From the NCBI RefSeq assembly GCF_047238305.1, contig NZ_JBDFMO010000001.1, forward strand, positions 806,001-870,000: a DNA stretch of 64,000 bases, given 5' to 3'. The notes under the pieces are model-generated. The model searched no databases, was not told the origin of the DNA, and saw only the letters and a program-made list of their open reading frames with translations. The DNA comes from Ferdinandcohnia sp047238305 (GTDB lineage Bacteria; Bacillota; Bacilli; Bacillales; Bacillaceae_L). The position numbers and the translations under genes are program-made. Below are positions 8,949 to 18,439 of the stretch, piece after piece (positions within the stretch are counted from its first letter, which is position 1; each line of letters opens with the position of its first letter).

Positions 8949-10211
8949 TTATCGTATTTGGCCATTTCCGGTCATTAAGAATTTTACTGTTGTTAGGGCT
9001 TGTAACCCCATGGGTCCGCGCGCATGAAGTTTTTGAGTAGAAATGCCAATCTCCGTGCCAAATCCAAGGGCGCCACCGTCTGTAAACCTTGTAGAAGCGT
9101 TATGGTAGAGGGATGATGCATCGACAAGCTTCATGAACAAATCTGCGGTTTCTTGATTTTCTGTGATGATCGCTTCCGAGTGTTTAGTTCCGTACTGTTC
9201 AATATGCTCAATTGCTTCATGTACATGATCTACTATCTTCATTGCGATGTGTAGGCTTAAGTATTCATTTGCCCAATCTTCTTCCCCTGCAAGGACTGCA
9301 TTTGGGATAACCGAAAGTGTCTGTTCATCCCCATGTACCGTGATTGAATGTTCCTGTAATGTCTTCACAAGCGCATCCTTATGCTCTAGCAACCAATCCT
9401 TCTGTATAAGGACTGTTTCTGCAGCATTACAAACCGCTGGTCGATCCGTTTTTGCGTTCACAAGAATTGGTAATGCCTTATTTACGTCCGCTTCGGAATC
9501 GAAATACACATGACAGTTCCCAACGCCTGTTTCAAGTACAGGGACTGTTGCTTGTTTCACAACCGTTTGAATTAAAGAAGCGCCGCCACGGGGAATAAGC
9601 ACGTCAATGTATTTTTTCATCGTAAATAATGGCTGAGTCGCTTCTCTGTCTGAACTTGCAATAAATTGAACAGCTTCTTTTGGTATTTTCGTGTGTTCAA
9701 GCGCATTTTGAATAACGTCAACAATGGCTTTATTTGTGTAAATGGCAGATGAGCCACCTTTTAAAATAATGGCATTCCCTGATTTCAACGCAAGTCCAGT
9801 AGCATCAACCGTTACATTCGGACGTGCCTCATAAATCATCCCAATGACACCCAATGGCACAGTTACCTTTTTCACTTGTAAGCCATTTTCCAAAGTCCAG
9901 TCTGAGATGACTTGGTCTGTGGGATCCTCTAGACCAGCAACCTGACGAAGCCCCTCCGCAAAATCAAAGATACGTTCCTTCGTTAAAGTTAGTCGGTCCA
10001 TAAAAGCTGGTGTGTAACCAGCTTCTTTGCCTTTTTGAAGGTCCACTTTATTCGCTTCTAAAATGGACTCATATCCCGCTTCCAAATGTTCGGCTAAAAT
10101 ATATAAAGCTCTATTTTTATCCTCTGTTGATAAAATACCTACTTTTTTTGAAGCTTTTTTTGCTAAACGTGCTTGTGATACAATATCGACATTTTCTTTA
10201 ACTAACGTCAC
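8949..10211 (-). CDS. proA: Gamma-glutamyl phosphate reductase
   Basis: A 420-residue cytosolic enzyme that reduces gamma-glutamyl phosphate with NADPH to glutamate semialdehyde, the second step of proline synthesis. It has the aldehyde dehydrogenase-like fold with the catalytic cysteine in RPAVCNAAET (around residue 250) and the conserved MIYEARPNVTVDA segment. Length is normal. Start is GTG at 10211 behind AAGGAGG. It is 13 bp downstream of proB, in the operon proC-proB-proA, and the shared terminator follows its stop. Confidence 0.96.
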   Translation of the reverse strand: MTLVKENVDIVSQARLAKKASKKVGILSTEDKNRALYILAEHLEAGYESILEANKVDLQKGKEAGYTPAFMDRLTLTKERIFDFAEGLRQVAGLEDPTDQVISDWTLENGLQVKKVTVPLGVIGMIYEARPNVTVDATGLALKSGNAIILKGGSSAIYTNKAIVDVIQNALEHTKIPKEAVQFIASSDREATQPLFTMKKYIDVLIPRGGASLIQTVVKQATVPVLETGVGNCHVYFDSEADVNKALPILVNAKTDRPAVCNAAETVLIQKDWLLEHKDALVKTLQEHSITVHGDEQTLSVIPNAVLAGEEDWANEYLSLHIAMKIVDHVHEAIEHIEQYGTKHSEAIITENQETADLFMKLVDASSLYHNASTRFTDGGALGFGTEIGISTQKLHARGPMGLQALTTVKFLMTGNGQIR

Positions 10212-10224
10212 GAAATTCCTCCTT

Positions 10225-11346
10225 TTATACCCCGACCGTTATTGGGGCGTCAATATGACAAACAAAATCTCCCATCTCCATGATGACAGTATAATCAGTT
10301 GATTGATCTTTTTGGGCCTCCAGCATCCTTCTCAAATCAGCAGAAGAAACCTTCACAACCCCACGTGCTATTTCTTCATCATCGGGATCCATTACACGGA
10401 CAACAGCACCTTTATCAAACCTACCATCGACCTGTTTAATTTCTTTAAGACGCAAGCTTTTTCTCTTTTTCACCATTCGATCTGTCGCATAAGGATTTAG
10501 AATAATTTCACCTTTAGCACCTGAGTGAAAAGCAATCCACTTTTTCTTTTGATTAAGTGTGCTCACGGACCCTTTACAAGTAAAATACGTACCGGTTGCT
10601 GTTTCTCCTACTGCATCCATAATGATATTCTCCTTGTTTGCATTTCCTAAAAAGGTAGAAATGCCCGATGCCATTGCAATCTTAACGGCTTCAATTTTTG
10701 ACTTCATGCCTCCTGTACCAACCGAACTCCCGGACCCACCTGCAGCATTTTCGATGTCAGCGGTAATTTCAGGTACGCGCTCAATTAGTTTTGCATCCTC
10801 ATTTGTTGTCGGGTTTTTATCATACAAACCATCTATGTCAGATAAAATCACTAGCTGGTCGGCATCTACTAATCCAGCAACCTTAGCCGCCAACGTGTCA
10901 TTATCGCCAAAGTTCAAACGCTCAGTTGAAAGCGTGTCATTTTCATTGACGATTGGAATTATTCCTCTTTCTAATAAAACATTTAAGGTGTTATGAACGT
11001 TTTGGTAACGTGACTCATCTAAAAAATCGCTTCTTAAAATCAAAATCTGTGATGCCACATATCCATGTGATAAAAAAAGATGGGAATAGGTTTCGATTAA
11101 TAGCCCCTGACCAATCGAAGCTGCTGCCTGTTTTTCCGGCAATGAATCAGGGCGCTTAAGACAGCCGAGTTTTCGATACCCCGCAGCAACTGCCCCTGAT
11201 GAAACAAGGACAACCTCATGCCCTGCATCTTTTAGCTGAGCTATTTCATTCGCTATTTTTTCTAGCTTTCTCTTACTAATTTCTCCATGACGGCTTGTTA
11301 ATGAGCTACTTCCTATTTTGATAACGACTCTCTTTTCTATGGACAT
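10225..11346 (-). CDS. proB: Glutamate 5-kinase with PUA domain
   Basis: A 373-residue kinase that phosphorylates the gamma carboxylate of glutamate, the committed and usually proline-inhibited step. The amino acid kinase domain runs from VVIKIGSSSLT at the N-terminus through VNENDTLS and the LSDIDGLYDKNP motif. Residues about 280-365 form the PUA domain (GAVVRVMDPDDEEIARGV). ATG behind AAGGAT. It lies 69 bp after proC and just before proA. Confidence 0.96.
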   Translation of the reverse strand: MSIEKRVVIKIGSSSLTSRHGEISKRKLEKIANEIAQLKDAGHEVVLVSSGAVAAGYRKLGCLKRPDSLPEKQAAASIGQGLLIETYSHLFLSHGYVASQILILRSDFLDESRYQNVHNTLNVLLERGIIPIVNENDTLSTERLNFGDNDTLAAKVAGLVDADQLVILSDIDGLYDKNPTTNEDAKLIERVPEITADIENAAGGSGSSVGTGGMKSKIEAVKIAMASGISTFLGNANKENIIMDAVGETATGTYFTCKGSVSTLNQKKKWIAFHSGAKGEIILNPYATDRMVKKRKSLRLKEIKQVDGRFDKGAVVRVMDPDDEEIARGVVKVSSADLRRMLEAQKDQSTDYTVIMEMGDFVCHIDAPITVGV

Positions 11347-11415
11347 CCGATCAATCCTTATCTTTTTTTGTTTTGATTGCCGGACGAAGCGTTTATCGCC
11401 GGTAAAATTATAATG

Positions 11416-12270
11416 TTAAACAGCCTGAACCTTTTTGGCAGTCTTGCCCTCAAGCTGCGAACTTATCTCATGTGAACGCTTTGCTGCATGTTTAATAGCT
11501 TGTGAAATCGCCTTGCCACCGCCATTCTTTTCTAATGCTGCTAAACCAGCGGCAGTCGTTCCGTTCGGTGAAGTTACATTTTCCCGTAATGTTGATGGCG
11601 TTTCACCCTGTTGCTGGACCATTTTGGCTGCGCCAACAATCATTTGCGCAATAATATCCCTTGATAGGTTTTCTTGTAAGCCTAACTTTTTTGCGGTTGC
11701 TTCCATATGTTCCATAAGGTAATAAATATAGGCTGGCCCACTGCCTGCTACTCCTGTAAAAACATCCATTTGCTCTTCGGGAATTTCATACACTTCACCA
11801 ATGGATTTGAGTAATTCTTCTGCTAGAATCATATTTTCATTTGTCGTATAAGAACCGGCTGATATAGCCGTTGTAGACTCTCCAATCATGCTAGATGTAT
11901 TCGGCATTACCCGGATCACCTGTTGCCCCACTGGTAGATATTGCTCCATATAGGTTGTAGTAATACCCGCTAACACGGATAAAACAAGTTGGTTTGGTTG
12001 AAGTGAATCTTTGATGGACTGTAATGCAGTTTCTGCATCTTTAGGTTTCATTGCGAGGACAATAATATCGATATTTTTTAGGGCTAGATCTTGGCTTGCT
12101 ATCCCATTAATGTTATAAATAGCTTCTAACTGTTGTAGTCTTTCCGTATTTGTTCTGTTGGTTACAAAAATCTGTTTAGTTGGGACTTTTCCAGCTGCGA
12201 CAATTCCTGAAATCATTGCTTCTGCCATGGATCCTGCCCCTATAAAAGCAATCGTTTTTTCATGTAACAT
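11416..12270 (-). CDS. proC: Pyrroline-5-carboxylate reductase
   Basis: A 284-residue NAD(P)H enzyme performing the last step to proline. The Rossmann motif IGAGSMAEAMI opens the protein, and the C-terminal family signature with PNGTTAAGLAALE and GSGPAYIYYLME is present. I start at the ATG at 12270, 8 bp after AAGGGAG; the TTG one codon earlier is less likely. First gene of the pro operon. I found no T-box or other leader element upstream, unlike some bacilli where proline genes are tRNA-controlled. Confidence 0.95.
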   Translation of the reverse strand: MLHEKTIAFIGAGSMAEAMISGIVAAGKVPTKQIFVTNRTNTERLQQLEAIYNINGIASQDLALKNIDIIVLAMKPKDAETALQSIKDSLQPNQLVLSVLAGITTTYMEQYLPVGQQVIRVMPNTSSMIGESTTAISAGSYTTNENMILAEELLKSIGEVYEIPEEQMDVFTGVAGSGPAYIYYLMEHMEATAKKLGLQENLSRDIIAQMIVGAAKMVQQQGETPSTLRENVTSPNGTTAAGLAALEKNGGGKAISQAIKHAAKRSHEISSQLEGKTAKKVQAV

Positions 12271-12676
12271 CAAATGTCTCCCTTGTGGTAAATTTTAAAA
12301 CATAGTACCTATCGTAACATCTTTAAAATCATAAACAAGGGATTCCCGGAAAGTCATATGCATATGATTCAATTAGTTAGTGTAAACGCTACCACGAAAA
12401 GCTAATCACATCTAACCATCTGATACGCGCTCAAACCGTCGCTTAGGATAATATTTGAAGAATGGACAAGAGTGTACGGGTTCGAATGTCCCCATTCGCG
12501 GTAATTAGAAATGGTTCTTTTGGTATATAGGATTATCTGATTTAACTAAATTGCCTCATCTAAAAATATCAAAATTATTCCAGTATATATTTTTTCATAT
12601 TAAAAAATAACAAAAAGATATCAAATATATTGACAATTATATTCTACGGATGTATAGTGTGATTTATATTAAAAAT
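12271..12676. other. Intergenic region without a recognised gene
   Basis: About 400 bp between the divergent proC and met units. No frame of useful length, no T-box core and no complete tRNA fold was seen. The met promoter should lie in the AT-rich stretch around 12600-12670 before the S-box. Confidence 0.6.
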
Positions 12677-12677
12677 A

Positions 12678-12826
12678 CTTCTTATCAAGAGAGGTGGAGG
12701 GACTGGCCCTTTGAAGCCTCGGCAGCGGACAATTCGTACCGTGCCAATTCCAGCAAGTTACTTGAGAGATAAGAAGAGGATACTGGAATTGACTTTCTGC
12801 CCTCTTCTGTCTGAAGAGGGCTTTTT
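12678..12826 (+). promoter_or_regulatory. SAM-I riboswitch (S-box)
   Basis: The classical S-box core is readable: CTTATCAAGAGAGGTGGAGG, then ACTGGCCC, GAAGCCTCGGCAGC, CCGTGCCAATTCCAGCAAG and a closing GAGATAAGAAG strand. A terminator hairpin follows. When S-adenosylmethionine binds, the terminator forms and the methionine importer is shut off. Confidence 0.95.
12799..12826 (+). terminator. Regulated terminator of the S-box leader
   Basis: GCCCTCTTC pairs with GAAGAGGGC around a 5-nt loop, followed by five T. It is the expression platform of the SAM riboswitch. Confidence 0.9.
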
Positions 12827-12927
12827 ATATTTTCATAAAATAATATTTTCTGATTTTAAGAATAATAATTTGCTATTCGGAAATGTTGAGGAAACTTTTT
12901 TAAGGGACAAACGAAAGGAGATCAAAA

Positions 12928-13959
12928 ATGATAGAGTTTCAAGATCTGATTAAGGTATATGACAGCGGCGGAAAGAAAGTGCACGCTTTAAATAACGTCA
13001 ATTTAAAAATTAACAAAGGAGAAATCTACGGGGTGGTCGGATTCAGCGGTGCCGGCAAAAGTTCATTAATTCGCTGTGTGAATTTCCTTGAACGTCCTAC
13101 CTCAGGAAAGGTCATTGTTGACGGTCACGACCTAACAACTCTTTCCGAAAAGCAAATTCGCGAAGTAAAGAAAAATATTGGGATGGTATTCCAACACTTT
13201 AACCTTTTAAATTCAAAAACAGTATACGCGAATGTCGCAATGCCACTTATTTTAAGCAAAACACCAAAGGAACAAATTAAAAAACGTGTTATAGAACTGC
13301 TTGATTTCGTCGGCTTAGGTGATAAGGCTGATGTTTATCCCGACCAACTTTCTGGAGGGCAAAAGCAACGAGTTGGAATTGCTAGAGCATTAGCAACACA
13401 GCCTTCGATTCTTCTTTGCGATGAAGCTACCTCTGCGCTCGATCCGCAGACAACAAGCTCCATCCTGCAATTGTTGAAAAAAATCAATCAAGAATACAAC
13501 ATTACGATCTTAATGATTACTCATGAAATGTCTGTGATTCGTGAAATTTGTGATCGTGTAGCTGTCATGGAAGCAGGACAAGTGATTGAAGAAGGAACTG
13601 TCTTTGATGTCTTTTCCGCACCTAAGACACAAACCGCCCAAAACTTTGTCAGCACTGTCATGCACGATCAAATTCCTGAGTCCATTTTAAGCATGATTAA
13701 TAACAACCAGGGATCACTGAACATCTTCCGAATAAGCTTTGTCGGTCAATCAACAGGAAAGCCGTTTTTATCACAACTCGCAAAGAAGTTGGATATCGAT
13801 ATCAACGTGCTGTTCGGTAGCATCACAGAGCTTCAAGGTATCCCATTCGGTAACTTGATTGTGGAAATTCAGGGGCCTGACGCAGAGGTAAAACGCGCTT
13901 TAACGTATATGCAATCACAACAAATAAGCTTCAAGGAAGTGACATCCCATGCTAGTTAA
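12928..13959 (+). CDS. metN: Methionine ABC transporter ATP-binding protein
   Basis: A 343-residue ATPase of the MetNIQ importer. The Walker A motif GFSGAGKSS, signature LSGGQKQRVGIARA and Walker B ILLCDEATSALD are all intact. Residues about 265-340 form the NIL domain that senses intracellular methionine in this family. ATG with AAGGAG upstream. It follows the SAM riboswitch and overlaps the permease gene by 11 bp, so the two are translationally coupled. Confidence 0.96.
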   Translation: MIEFQDLIKVYDSGGKKVHALNNVNLKINKGEIYGVVGFSGAGKSSLIRCVNFLERPTSGKVIVDGHDLTTLSEKQIREVKKNIGMVFQHFNLLNSKTVYANVAMPLILSKTPKEQIKKRVIELLDFVGLGDKADVYPDQLSGGQKQRVGIARALATQPSILLCDEATSALDPQTTSSILQLLKKINQEYNITILMITHEMSVIREICDRVAVMEAGQVIEEGTVFDVFSAPKTQTAQNFVSTVMHDQIPESILSMINNNQGSLNIFRISFVGQSTGKPFLSQLAKKLDIDINVLFGSITELQGIPFGNLIVEIQGPDAEVKRALTYMQSQQISFKEVTSHAS

Positions 13960-14599
13960 TACGGAACAAATCATCGAAGCGCTCATTGAAACGATACAAA
14001 TGGTGGCCTTCTCCTTTATCTTTTCAATTATTCTCGGGTTGCCACTCGGCATTCTACTATTTGTAACCCGCAAAGGTCAGATACTTGAGAATCAGCCGGT
14101 TTTTACCGTTGTAAATGCAATCATTAATATTTTCCGTTCCATTCCATTCATTATTTTACTGGTAGCAATCATTCCGGTTACCCGGTTGATCGTTGGAACA
14201 TCAATTGGAACAGCTGCTGCAATTGTTCCGCTCGTATTTTATGCCGGACCATATATTGCCAGATTAGTAGAAAGCTCATTACTTGAAGTGGACGAAGGTG
14301 TGCTTGAAGCAGCTAATGCGATGGGAGCAACTCCCTTCCAAACGATTTTTCGATTCTTACTTCCCGAAGCGCTCAGTTCATTAGTCGTAAACTTTACAAT
14401 TGCGACAATCGGGCTGATTGGTGCATCTGCCATGGCAGGTACTGTCGGTGGTGGAGGAATCGGGGACCTTGCGATTACCTACGGGTACCAACGCTTTGAT
14501 ACTACTACAATGATCATTACCGTTGTCATTCTGATTGTGATGGTTCAAGGTCTACAATCATTCGGCAACGTCTTATCGAAAAAAATACGAAGAAGATAA
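13949..14599 (+). CDS. metP: Methionine ABC transporter permease
   Basis: A 216-residue integral membrane protein with about five helices and the permease coupling loop EAANAMGATPFQTIFRFLLPEA, which contacts MetN. Family members import D- and L-methionine. Start ATG lies within the end of metN, and metQ follows after 18 bp. Called metI in some species. Confidence 0.95.
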   Translation: MLVNTEQIIEALIETIQMVAFSFIFSIILGLPLGILLFVTRKGQILENQPVFTVVNAIINIFRSIPFIILLVAIIPVTRLIVGTSIGTAAAIVPLVFYAGPYIARLVESSLLEVDEGVLEAANAMGATPFQTIFRFLLPEALSSLVVNFTIATIGLIGASAMAGTVGGGGIGDLAITYGYQRFDTTTMIITVVILIVMVQGLQSFGNVLSKKIRRR

Positions 14600-14617
14600 T
14601 CTAGGAGGAAACGTATC

Positions 14618-15457
14618 ATGAAAAAATTATTCTTATCCATTCTTTTACTTACATTAGTCATCTTTACGGCTGCATGCTCTAACAACAGCGCTAGCGATAA
14701 AGAATCAGAAACAAAAAAAGTTAAAATTGGCATCACAGGTACTGACACACGTACATGGGATTATGTAGCTGAAAAAGCCGCTAAAGAAGGTATCGAAATT
14801 GAGCTTGTCTCATTTAGTGACTATGTTCTACCAAACACAGCACTTGCTGATAACGAAATAGACGCGAACTCATTCCAGACGGTTGCTTACTTTGACCAAT
14901 TTATTGAAGAACATAATCTAGACCTTGTGCCAATTGCAACAACTTATCTTGCCCCAATGGCTATTTACTCTGAAAAATTGAAGGATGTAAAAGAGATCAA
15001 AGACGGTGCGAAAATCGCTTTACCAAATGATGTATCTAACCAAGGAAGAGCCCTTTTATTACTACAAGAAGCTGGGTTACTTAAACTAGTTGATAATTAT
15101 GATGGTCTAGGTTCAATCGAAGAAGCAGTTGTTGAAAACCCTAAAAATATTGAATTAATTCCAACAGCTCCTGCCCAAATTCCAAGAGCTCTACCTGATG
15201 TAGATGCAGGTATTATCAATAACGGATTTGCAAGAGATGCTGGGTTAAATCCAATTGAAGACTCTATTTTCCATGAAAGTGAAACAGCGATTGACTATCT
15301 CAACATTATTGCGGTAAACAAGGAAGATAAAGACGACAAGACCTTAAATCGAATTGCTGAACTTTTCCAAGAGGAAGATACAGCTGATTTTATTAACAAA
15401 GAACATGGCGGTACACTAATCCCAACCTTTGTTCCACTTGAGAATATTGGCTGGTAA
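14618..15457 (+). CDS. metQ: Methionine-binding lipoprotein
   Basis: A 279-residue substrate-binding lipoprotein. The signal peptide ends in a lipobox with Cys20 (FTAAC), after which the protein is anchored to the outer face of the membrane. The NlpA/MetQ fold is shown by VKIGITGTDTRTWDYV and the PNDVSNQGRALLLLQEAGLL segment. Strong AGGAGG site. Last gene before the operon terminator. Confidence 0.96.
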   Translation: MKKLFLSILLLTLVIFTAACSNNSASDKESETKKVKIGITGTDTRTWDYVAEKAAKEGIEIELVSFSDYVLPNTALADNEIDANSFQTVAYFDQFIEEHNLDLVPIATTYLAPMAIYSEKLKDVKEIKDGAKIALPNDVSNQGRALLLLQEAGLLKLVDNYDGLGSIEEAVVENPKNIELIPTAPAQIPRALPDVDAGIINNGFARDAGLNPIEDSIFHESETAIDYLNIIAVNKEDKDDKTLNRIAELFQEEDTADFINKEHGGTLIPTFVPLENIGW

Positions 15458-15468
15458 CTACCAAACCT

Positions 15469-15494
15469 AGAGGGAAACTTAGTTTCCCTCTTTT
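15469..15494 (+). terminator. Terminator after metQ
   Basis: GAGGGAAAC and GTTTCCCTC arms enclose a short loop, followed by TTTT. It ends the met operon, although some read-through into the amidohydrolase gene is possible. Confidence 0.88.
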
Positions 15495-15517
15495 ACATAA
15501 TAAAGGAGGAAATACTC

Positions 15518-16723
15518 ATGACCCAGGTAATCACTCATTTAACAGAAGCAATCACTGCAAATATTGATACGAATAAAGAACGCTATATTGAAACAAGTCA
15601 CAATATCCATGCAAACCCAGAGATTGGCAATGAGGAATTTTTCGCCTCTGAACAATTAACGAAGATTCTTGAAGACGAAGGATTTTCTGTTGAAAAAGGT
15701 GTAGCCGGTCACGAAACCGCCTTTGTTGCCCGTTTCAAATCAGAAAAGCCGGGTCCATCCATTGCCTTTTTAGCTGAATATGACGCTCTTCCTGGTTTAG
15801 GTCATGCTTGCGGACATAATATCATTGGAACATTGAGTGTCGCTGCGGCGGTTGGATTAAGCAAGATACTTACGGAGACTGGCGGCGAGGCAGTTGTTTT
15901 TGGAACGCCTGCTGAAGAAGGTGGTCCAAACGGAAGTGCAAAAGGAAGCTTTGTTAAACACGGATTGGTTGAGGGAATCGATGCAGCTATGATGATCCAC
16001 CCTCAAGGAAAAACGAGTCTTACCTCTCCTTCCCTAGCTGTTGACCCGCTTGATTTTGAATTCATCGGAAAATCAGCTCACGCGGCTGCCGCTCCTCATA
16101 AAGGAATTAATGCCTTGGATGCAGTCATTCAGCTATTCAACGGTATCAATGCTCTTCGCCAGCATGTCACAGACGATGTCCGCATTCACGGCATCATCAC
16201 ACATGGCGGTGACGCGCCAAACATCGTTCCTGATTATGCGAAGGCTCGATTCTTTATCCGAGCGGCTACAAGATCGGGGCTAAACGAAGTTACCCAGCGA
16301 GTAAAAGCAATTGCTGAAGGCGCAGCTCTAGCAACAGGTGCAAAGCTCAATGTCATTGCCTTTCAGAATGAAGTCGATAATTTGTTGTTAAACGATGCGT
16401 TCAACGTCGTATTCAAAGAAGTCATTGAAGAGTTGGGAGAATACGTAGCGGACGAAAGAGAAGGAATTGGTTCCACAGATGCCGGCAACATCAGCCAAGT
16501 CGTGCCGACCATTCATCCATATATTAAAATTGGAGCAGATAACCTTGTCCCTCATACCGTGCCATTTAGAGAGGCTGCAGCATCTGAACGAGGCGATCAC
16601 GCATTAATCACTGGCGCGAAAGCACTTGGCCTCACCGCATTACGCCTGATTATAGAACCACAACTGCTTGAAGAAATCAAAGACGAATTCCAACAAAGAA
16701 AAGCAGCAGAAGAAGCGAAGTAA
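15518..16723 (+). CDS. M20-family metallo-amidohydrolase
   Basis: A 401-residue enzyme of the M20D amidohydrolase group, which removes acyl or amino-acid groups from amino-acid conjugates. The metal site is seen in LGHACGHN and in EEGGPNGSAKGSF, followed by the dimerisation lid (SAHAAAAPHKGINALDA). No signal peptide, so cytosolic. Strong AAGGAGG site. It lies 60 bp after metQ on the same strand, so it may process an imported methionine conjugate, but the intervening terminator makes this only a suggestion. Confidence 0.9.
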   Translation: MTQVITHLTEAITANIDTNKERYIETSHNIHANPEIGNEEFFASEQLTKILEDEGFSVEKGVAGHETAFVARFKSEKPGPSIAFLAEYDALPGLGHACGHNIIGTLSVAAAVGLSKILTETGGEAVVFGTPAEEGGPNGSAKGSFVKHGLVEGIDAAMMIHPQGKTSLTSPSLAVDPLDFEFIGKSAHAAAAPHKGINALDAVIQLFNGINALRQHVTDDVRIHGIITHGGDAPNIVPDYAKARFFIRAATRSGLNEVTQRVKAIAEGAALATGAKLNVIAFQNEVDNLLLNDAFNVVFKEVIEELGEYVADEREGIGSTDAGNISQVVPTIHPYIKIGADNLVPHTVPFREAAASERGDHALITGAKALGLTALRLIIEPQLLEEIKDEFQQRKAAEEAK

Positions 16724-16725
16724 GC

Positions 16726-16764
16726 AAAATCTCCTTAGGAATTTTTCTTGAGGAGATTTTTTTG
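16726..16764 (+). terminator. Terminator after the amidohydrolase gene
   Basis: AAATCTCCT pairs with AGGAGATTT across a short loop, followed by a T run. Confidence 0.85.
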
Positions 16765-16856
16765 TGGGTAAATTGGACAGGTTCATCGTCTCAAAATTTA
16801 AATTAATTAAAACTTGAAATATATCAAAAAACTTGGTATCATACTAACAAATCAAA

Positions 16857-16928
16857 AAGGATATATGTGACTGGCGCACGCGGAAAACCGCGAGGGAGCA
16901 TATAGTATCGGAGCCGTTCGCCTGGGCA
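16857..16928 (+). promoter_or_regulatory. ZTP (pfl) riboswitch aptamer
   Basis: GTGACTGGCG, a hairpin GCGGAAAACCGC, GAGGGAGC and the distal pseudoknot segment CCGTTCGCCTGGGCA match the conserved core of the pfl motif, which binds the purine intermediates ZMP/ZTP and reports folate shortage. It stands before a serA-type gene, so low one-carbon supply would raise serine synthesis. Confidence 0.88.
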
Positions 16929-16960
16929 GAGGTAAGGGAAAGCCCCCTTGCCTCTTTCTG
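16928..16960 (+). terminator. Expression-platform terminator of the ZTP riboswitch
   Basis: AGAGGTAAGGG (16928-16938) pairs with CCCTTGCCTCT (16945-16955), with one wobble pair, followed by TTTCTGTT. Its 5' arm abuts the GGGCA of the aptamer, as in other ZTP switches. Confidence 0.8.
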
Positions 16961-17074
16961 TTATCCATGGGAAGTTGTAATTTTTACCATCCGTAAACAG
17001 ATCCAGACCTCATTAATTTGTATATTAATAGTTTTCTATACTTAAAATCTATGTTCAGGAAAGAGGTAGACGAG

Positions 17075-18274
17075 ATGAGCACACTTCTTAAAAACCAGGT
17101 AAAAACGATTAAAACGTTAAATAATATTGCAGAAAGCGGACTAAAGGTATTCGAGAAAGGTTCATTTACAATCGATGATCAAAGTGAAAACCCTGATGCG
17201 ATTGTTGTTCGAAGTTTCAATATGCATGACCTCGAGCTTGGCGATAATGTAAAAGCAATTGCACGCGCAGGTGTTGGTGTAAACAATATTCCCATCCAAA
17301 AATGCACGGAGAAAGGGATTGTTGTATTTAATACACCGGGTGCCAACGCAAACGCTGTAAAAGAAATGGTTTTAACGGCTTTAATGGCTACATCCCGTAA
17401 TGTCTTTGCGGGCATCTCTTGGACAAAAACATTAGAAGACAAAGGCGACCAGATACCGGCACTCGTTGAAAAAGGAAAAAAACAATTTGTCGGAAAAGAA
17501 ATCAAAGGGAAAACTTTAGGTGTGATTGGTTTAGGTGCAATCGGTGCGTTAGTTGCAAACGATGCGCTTGATCTAGATATGGACGTAATCGGATTCGATC
17601 CATTTATCTCTGTTGATACCGCCTGGAACTTATCACGTAATGTTCAGCGCGCAATGTCACTTGAACAGCTGTTTGCAGAGTCTGACTATATTACCGTACA
17701 CGTTCCATTAACGAACGATACAAAAGGAATGTTTAATAAAGAAACATTCAGCATCATGAAGCCAGGTGTTCACATTATCAACTTCTCACGAGGAGAACTT
17801 GTGAACGAAATCGATATGGCAGTTGCGCTTGAAGATGGAATCGTTGGAAAGTATATGACAGATTTCCCTAATGAAAATGTTTTAAAAATGAAGAATACCA
17901 TTTGCACACCACATCTTGGCGCTTCAACAAATGAGTCTGAGGAAAATTGTGCAATTATGGCAGCTCGTCAGACTAAGGAATTCTTGGAGACAGGTAATAT
18001 TAAAAACTCAGTAAACTTTCCAAACGCATCTCTCCCATACACAGGCAAAACACGTGTAACGGCTTTCCATAAAAATGTGCCTCATATGGTTGGTCAAATC
18101 ACATCAGCTATCTCAAACTATGAATTGAACATTGCTGACATGGTAAACAGAAGCCGCGGAGAATATGCATATACAATGATCGACATTGACAATAAAGTAA
18201 ATGGAGATATCGTTCCTAGTTTACTAGAAAAAATCAAGCAAATTACTGGAATTGTTTCAGCACGAGTGATTTAA
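17075..18274 (+). CDS. serA: D-3-phosphoglycerate dehydrogenase family protein
   Basis: A 399-residue D-2-hydroxyacid dehydrogenase that should oxidise 3-phosphoglycerate at the entry to serine synthesis. The NAD-binding motif is GVIGLGAIGALVAND, and the catalytic region has FSRGELVNE and TPHLGAST with the active-site histidine. Residues about 320-395 form an ACT-like regulatory domain. The ATG at 17075 follows AAGAGGT and is preferred over a start at 17018. It is shorter than the 525-residue SerA type. A ZTP riboswitch controls it; serC is not adjacent. Confidence 0.9.
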   Translation: MSTLLKNQVKTIKTLNNIAESGLKVFEKGSFTIDDQSENPDAIVVRSFNMHDLELGDNVKAIARAGVGVNNIPIQKCTEKGIVVFNTPGANANAVKEMVLTALMATSRNVFAGISWTKTLEDKGDQIPALVEKGKKQFVGKEIKGKTLGVIGLGAIGALVANDALDLDMDVIGFDPFISVDTAWNLSRNVQRAMSLEQLFAESDYITVHVPLTNDTKGMFNKETFSIMKPGVHIINFSRGELVNEIDMAVALEDGIVGKYMTDFPNENVLKMKNTICTPHLGASTNESEENCAIMAARQTKEFLETGNIKNSVNFPNASLPYTGKTRVTAFHKNVPHMVGQITSAISNYELNIADMVNRSRGEYAYTMIDIDNKVNGDIVPSLLEKIKQITGIVSARVI

Positions 18275-18283
18275 GATAAAAAA

Positions 18284-18319
18284 GGAAGCAAGGGGTGGTG
18301 TTACCCCTTGCTTCTTTTG
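18284..18319 (+). terminator. Terminator after serA
   Basis: GAAGCAAGGGG (18285-18295) pairs perfectly with CCCCTTGCTTC (18304-18314), followed by TTTT. Confidence 0.92.
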
Positions 18320-18351
18320 TTTCTTTTATTTCCTGCGCCGGTTTAATTTTT

Positions 18352-18438
18352 CCTAATTTATTCCAGTTAGCTACCTCTTTCTTGCCCTTTCTGGTTCGTA
18401 ATATCCTAATTTATTCCAGGTGCGTGCCTCTTTCTTCC
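18352..18438. repeat. Two imperfect direct copies of a 35-bp segment
   Basis: CCTAATTTATTCCAG occurs at 18352 and again 53 bp later at 18405. Each copy is followed by a similar tail containing CCTCTTTCTT. A local duplication without an evident function. Confidence 0.6.
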
Positions 18439-18439
18439 T

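Noticed and set aside
12440..12510. tRNA-like T-arm (GGGTTCGAAT) between proC and the S-box
   Set aside because: No matching acceptor stem, D-arm or anticodon arm could be drawn around it.
12271..12676. T-box leader for the proline operon
   Set aside because: No AGGGTGG-type antiterminator core was found on the minus strand upstream of proC or between proC and proB.
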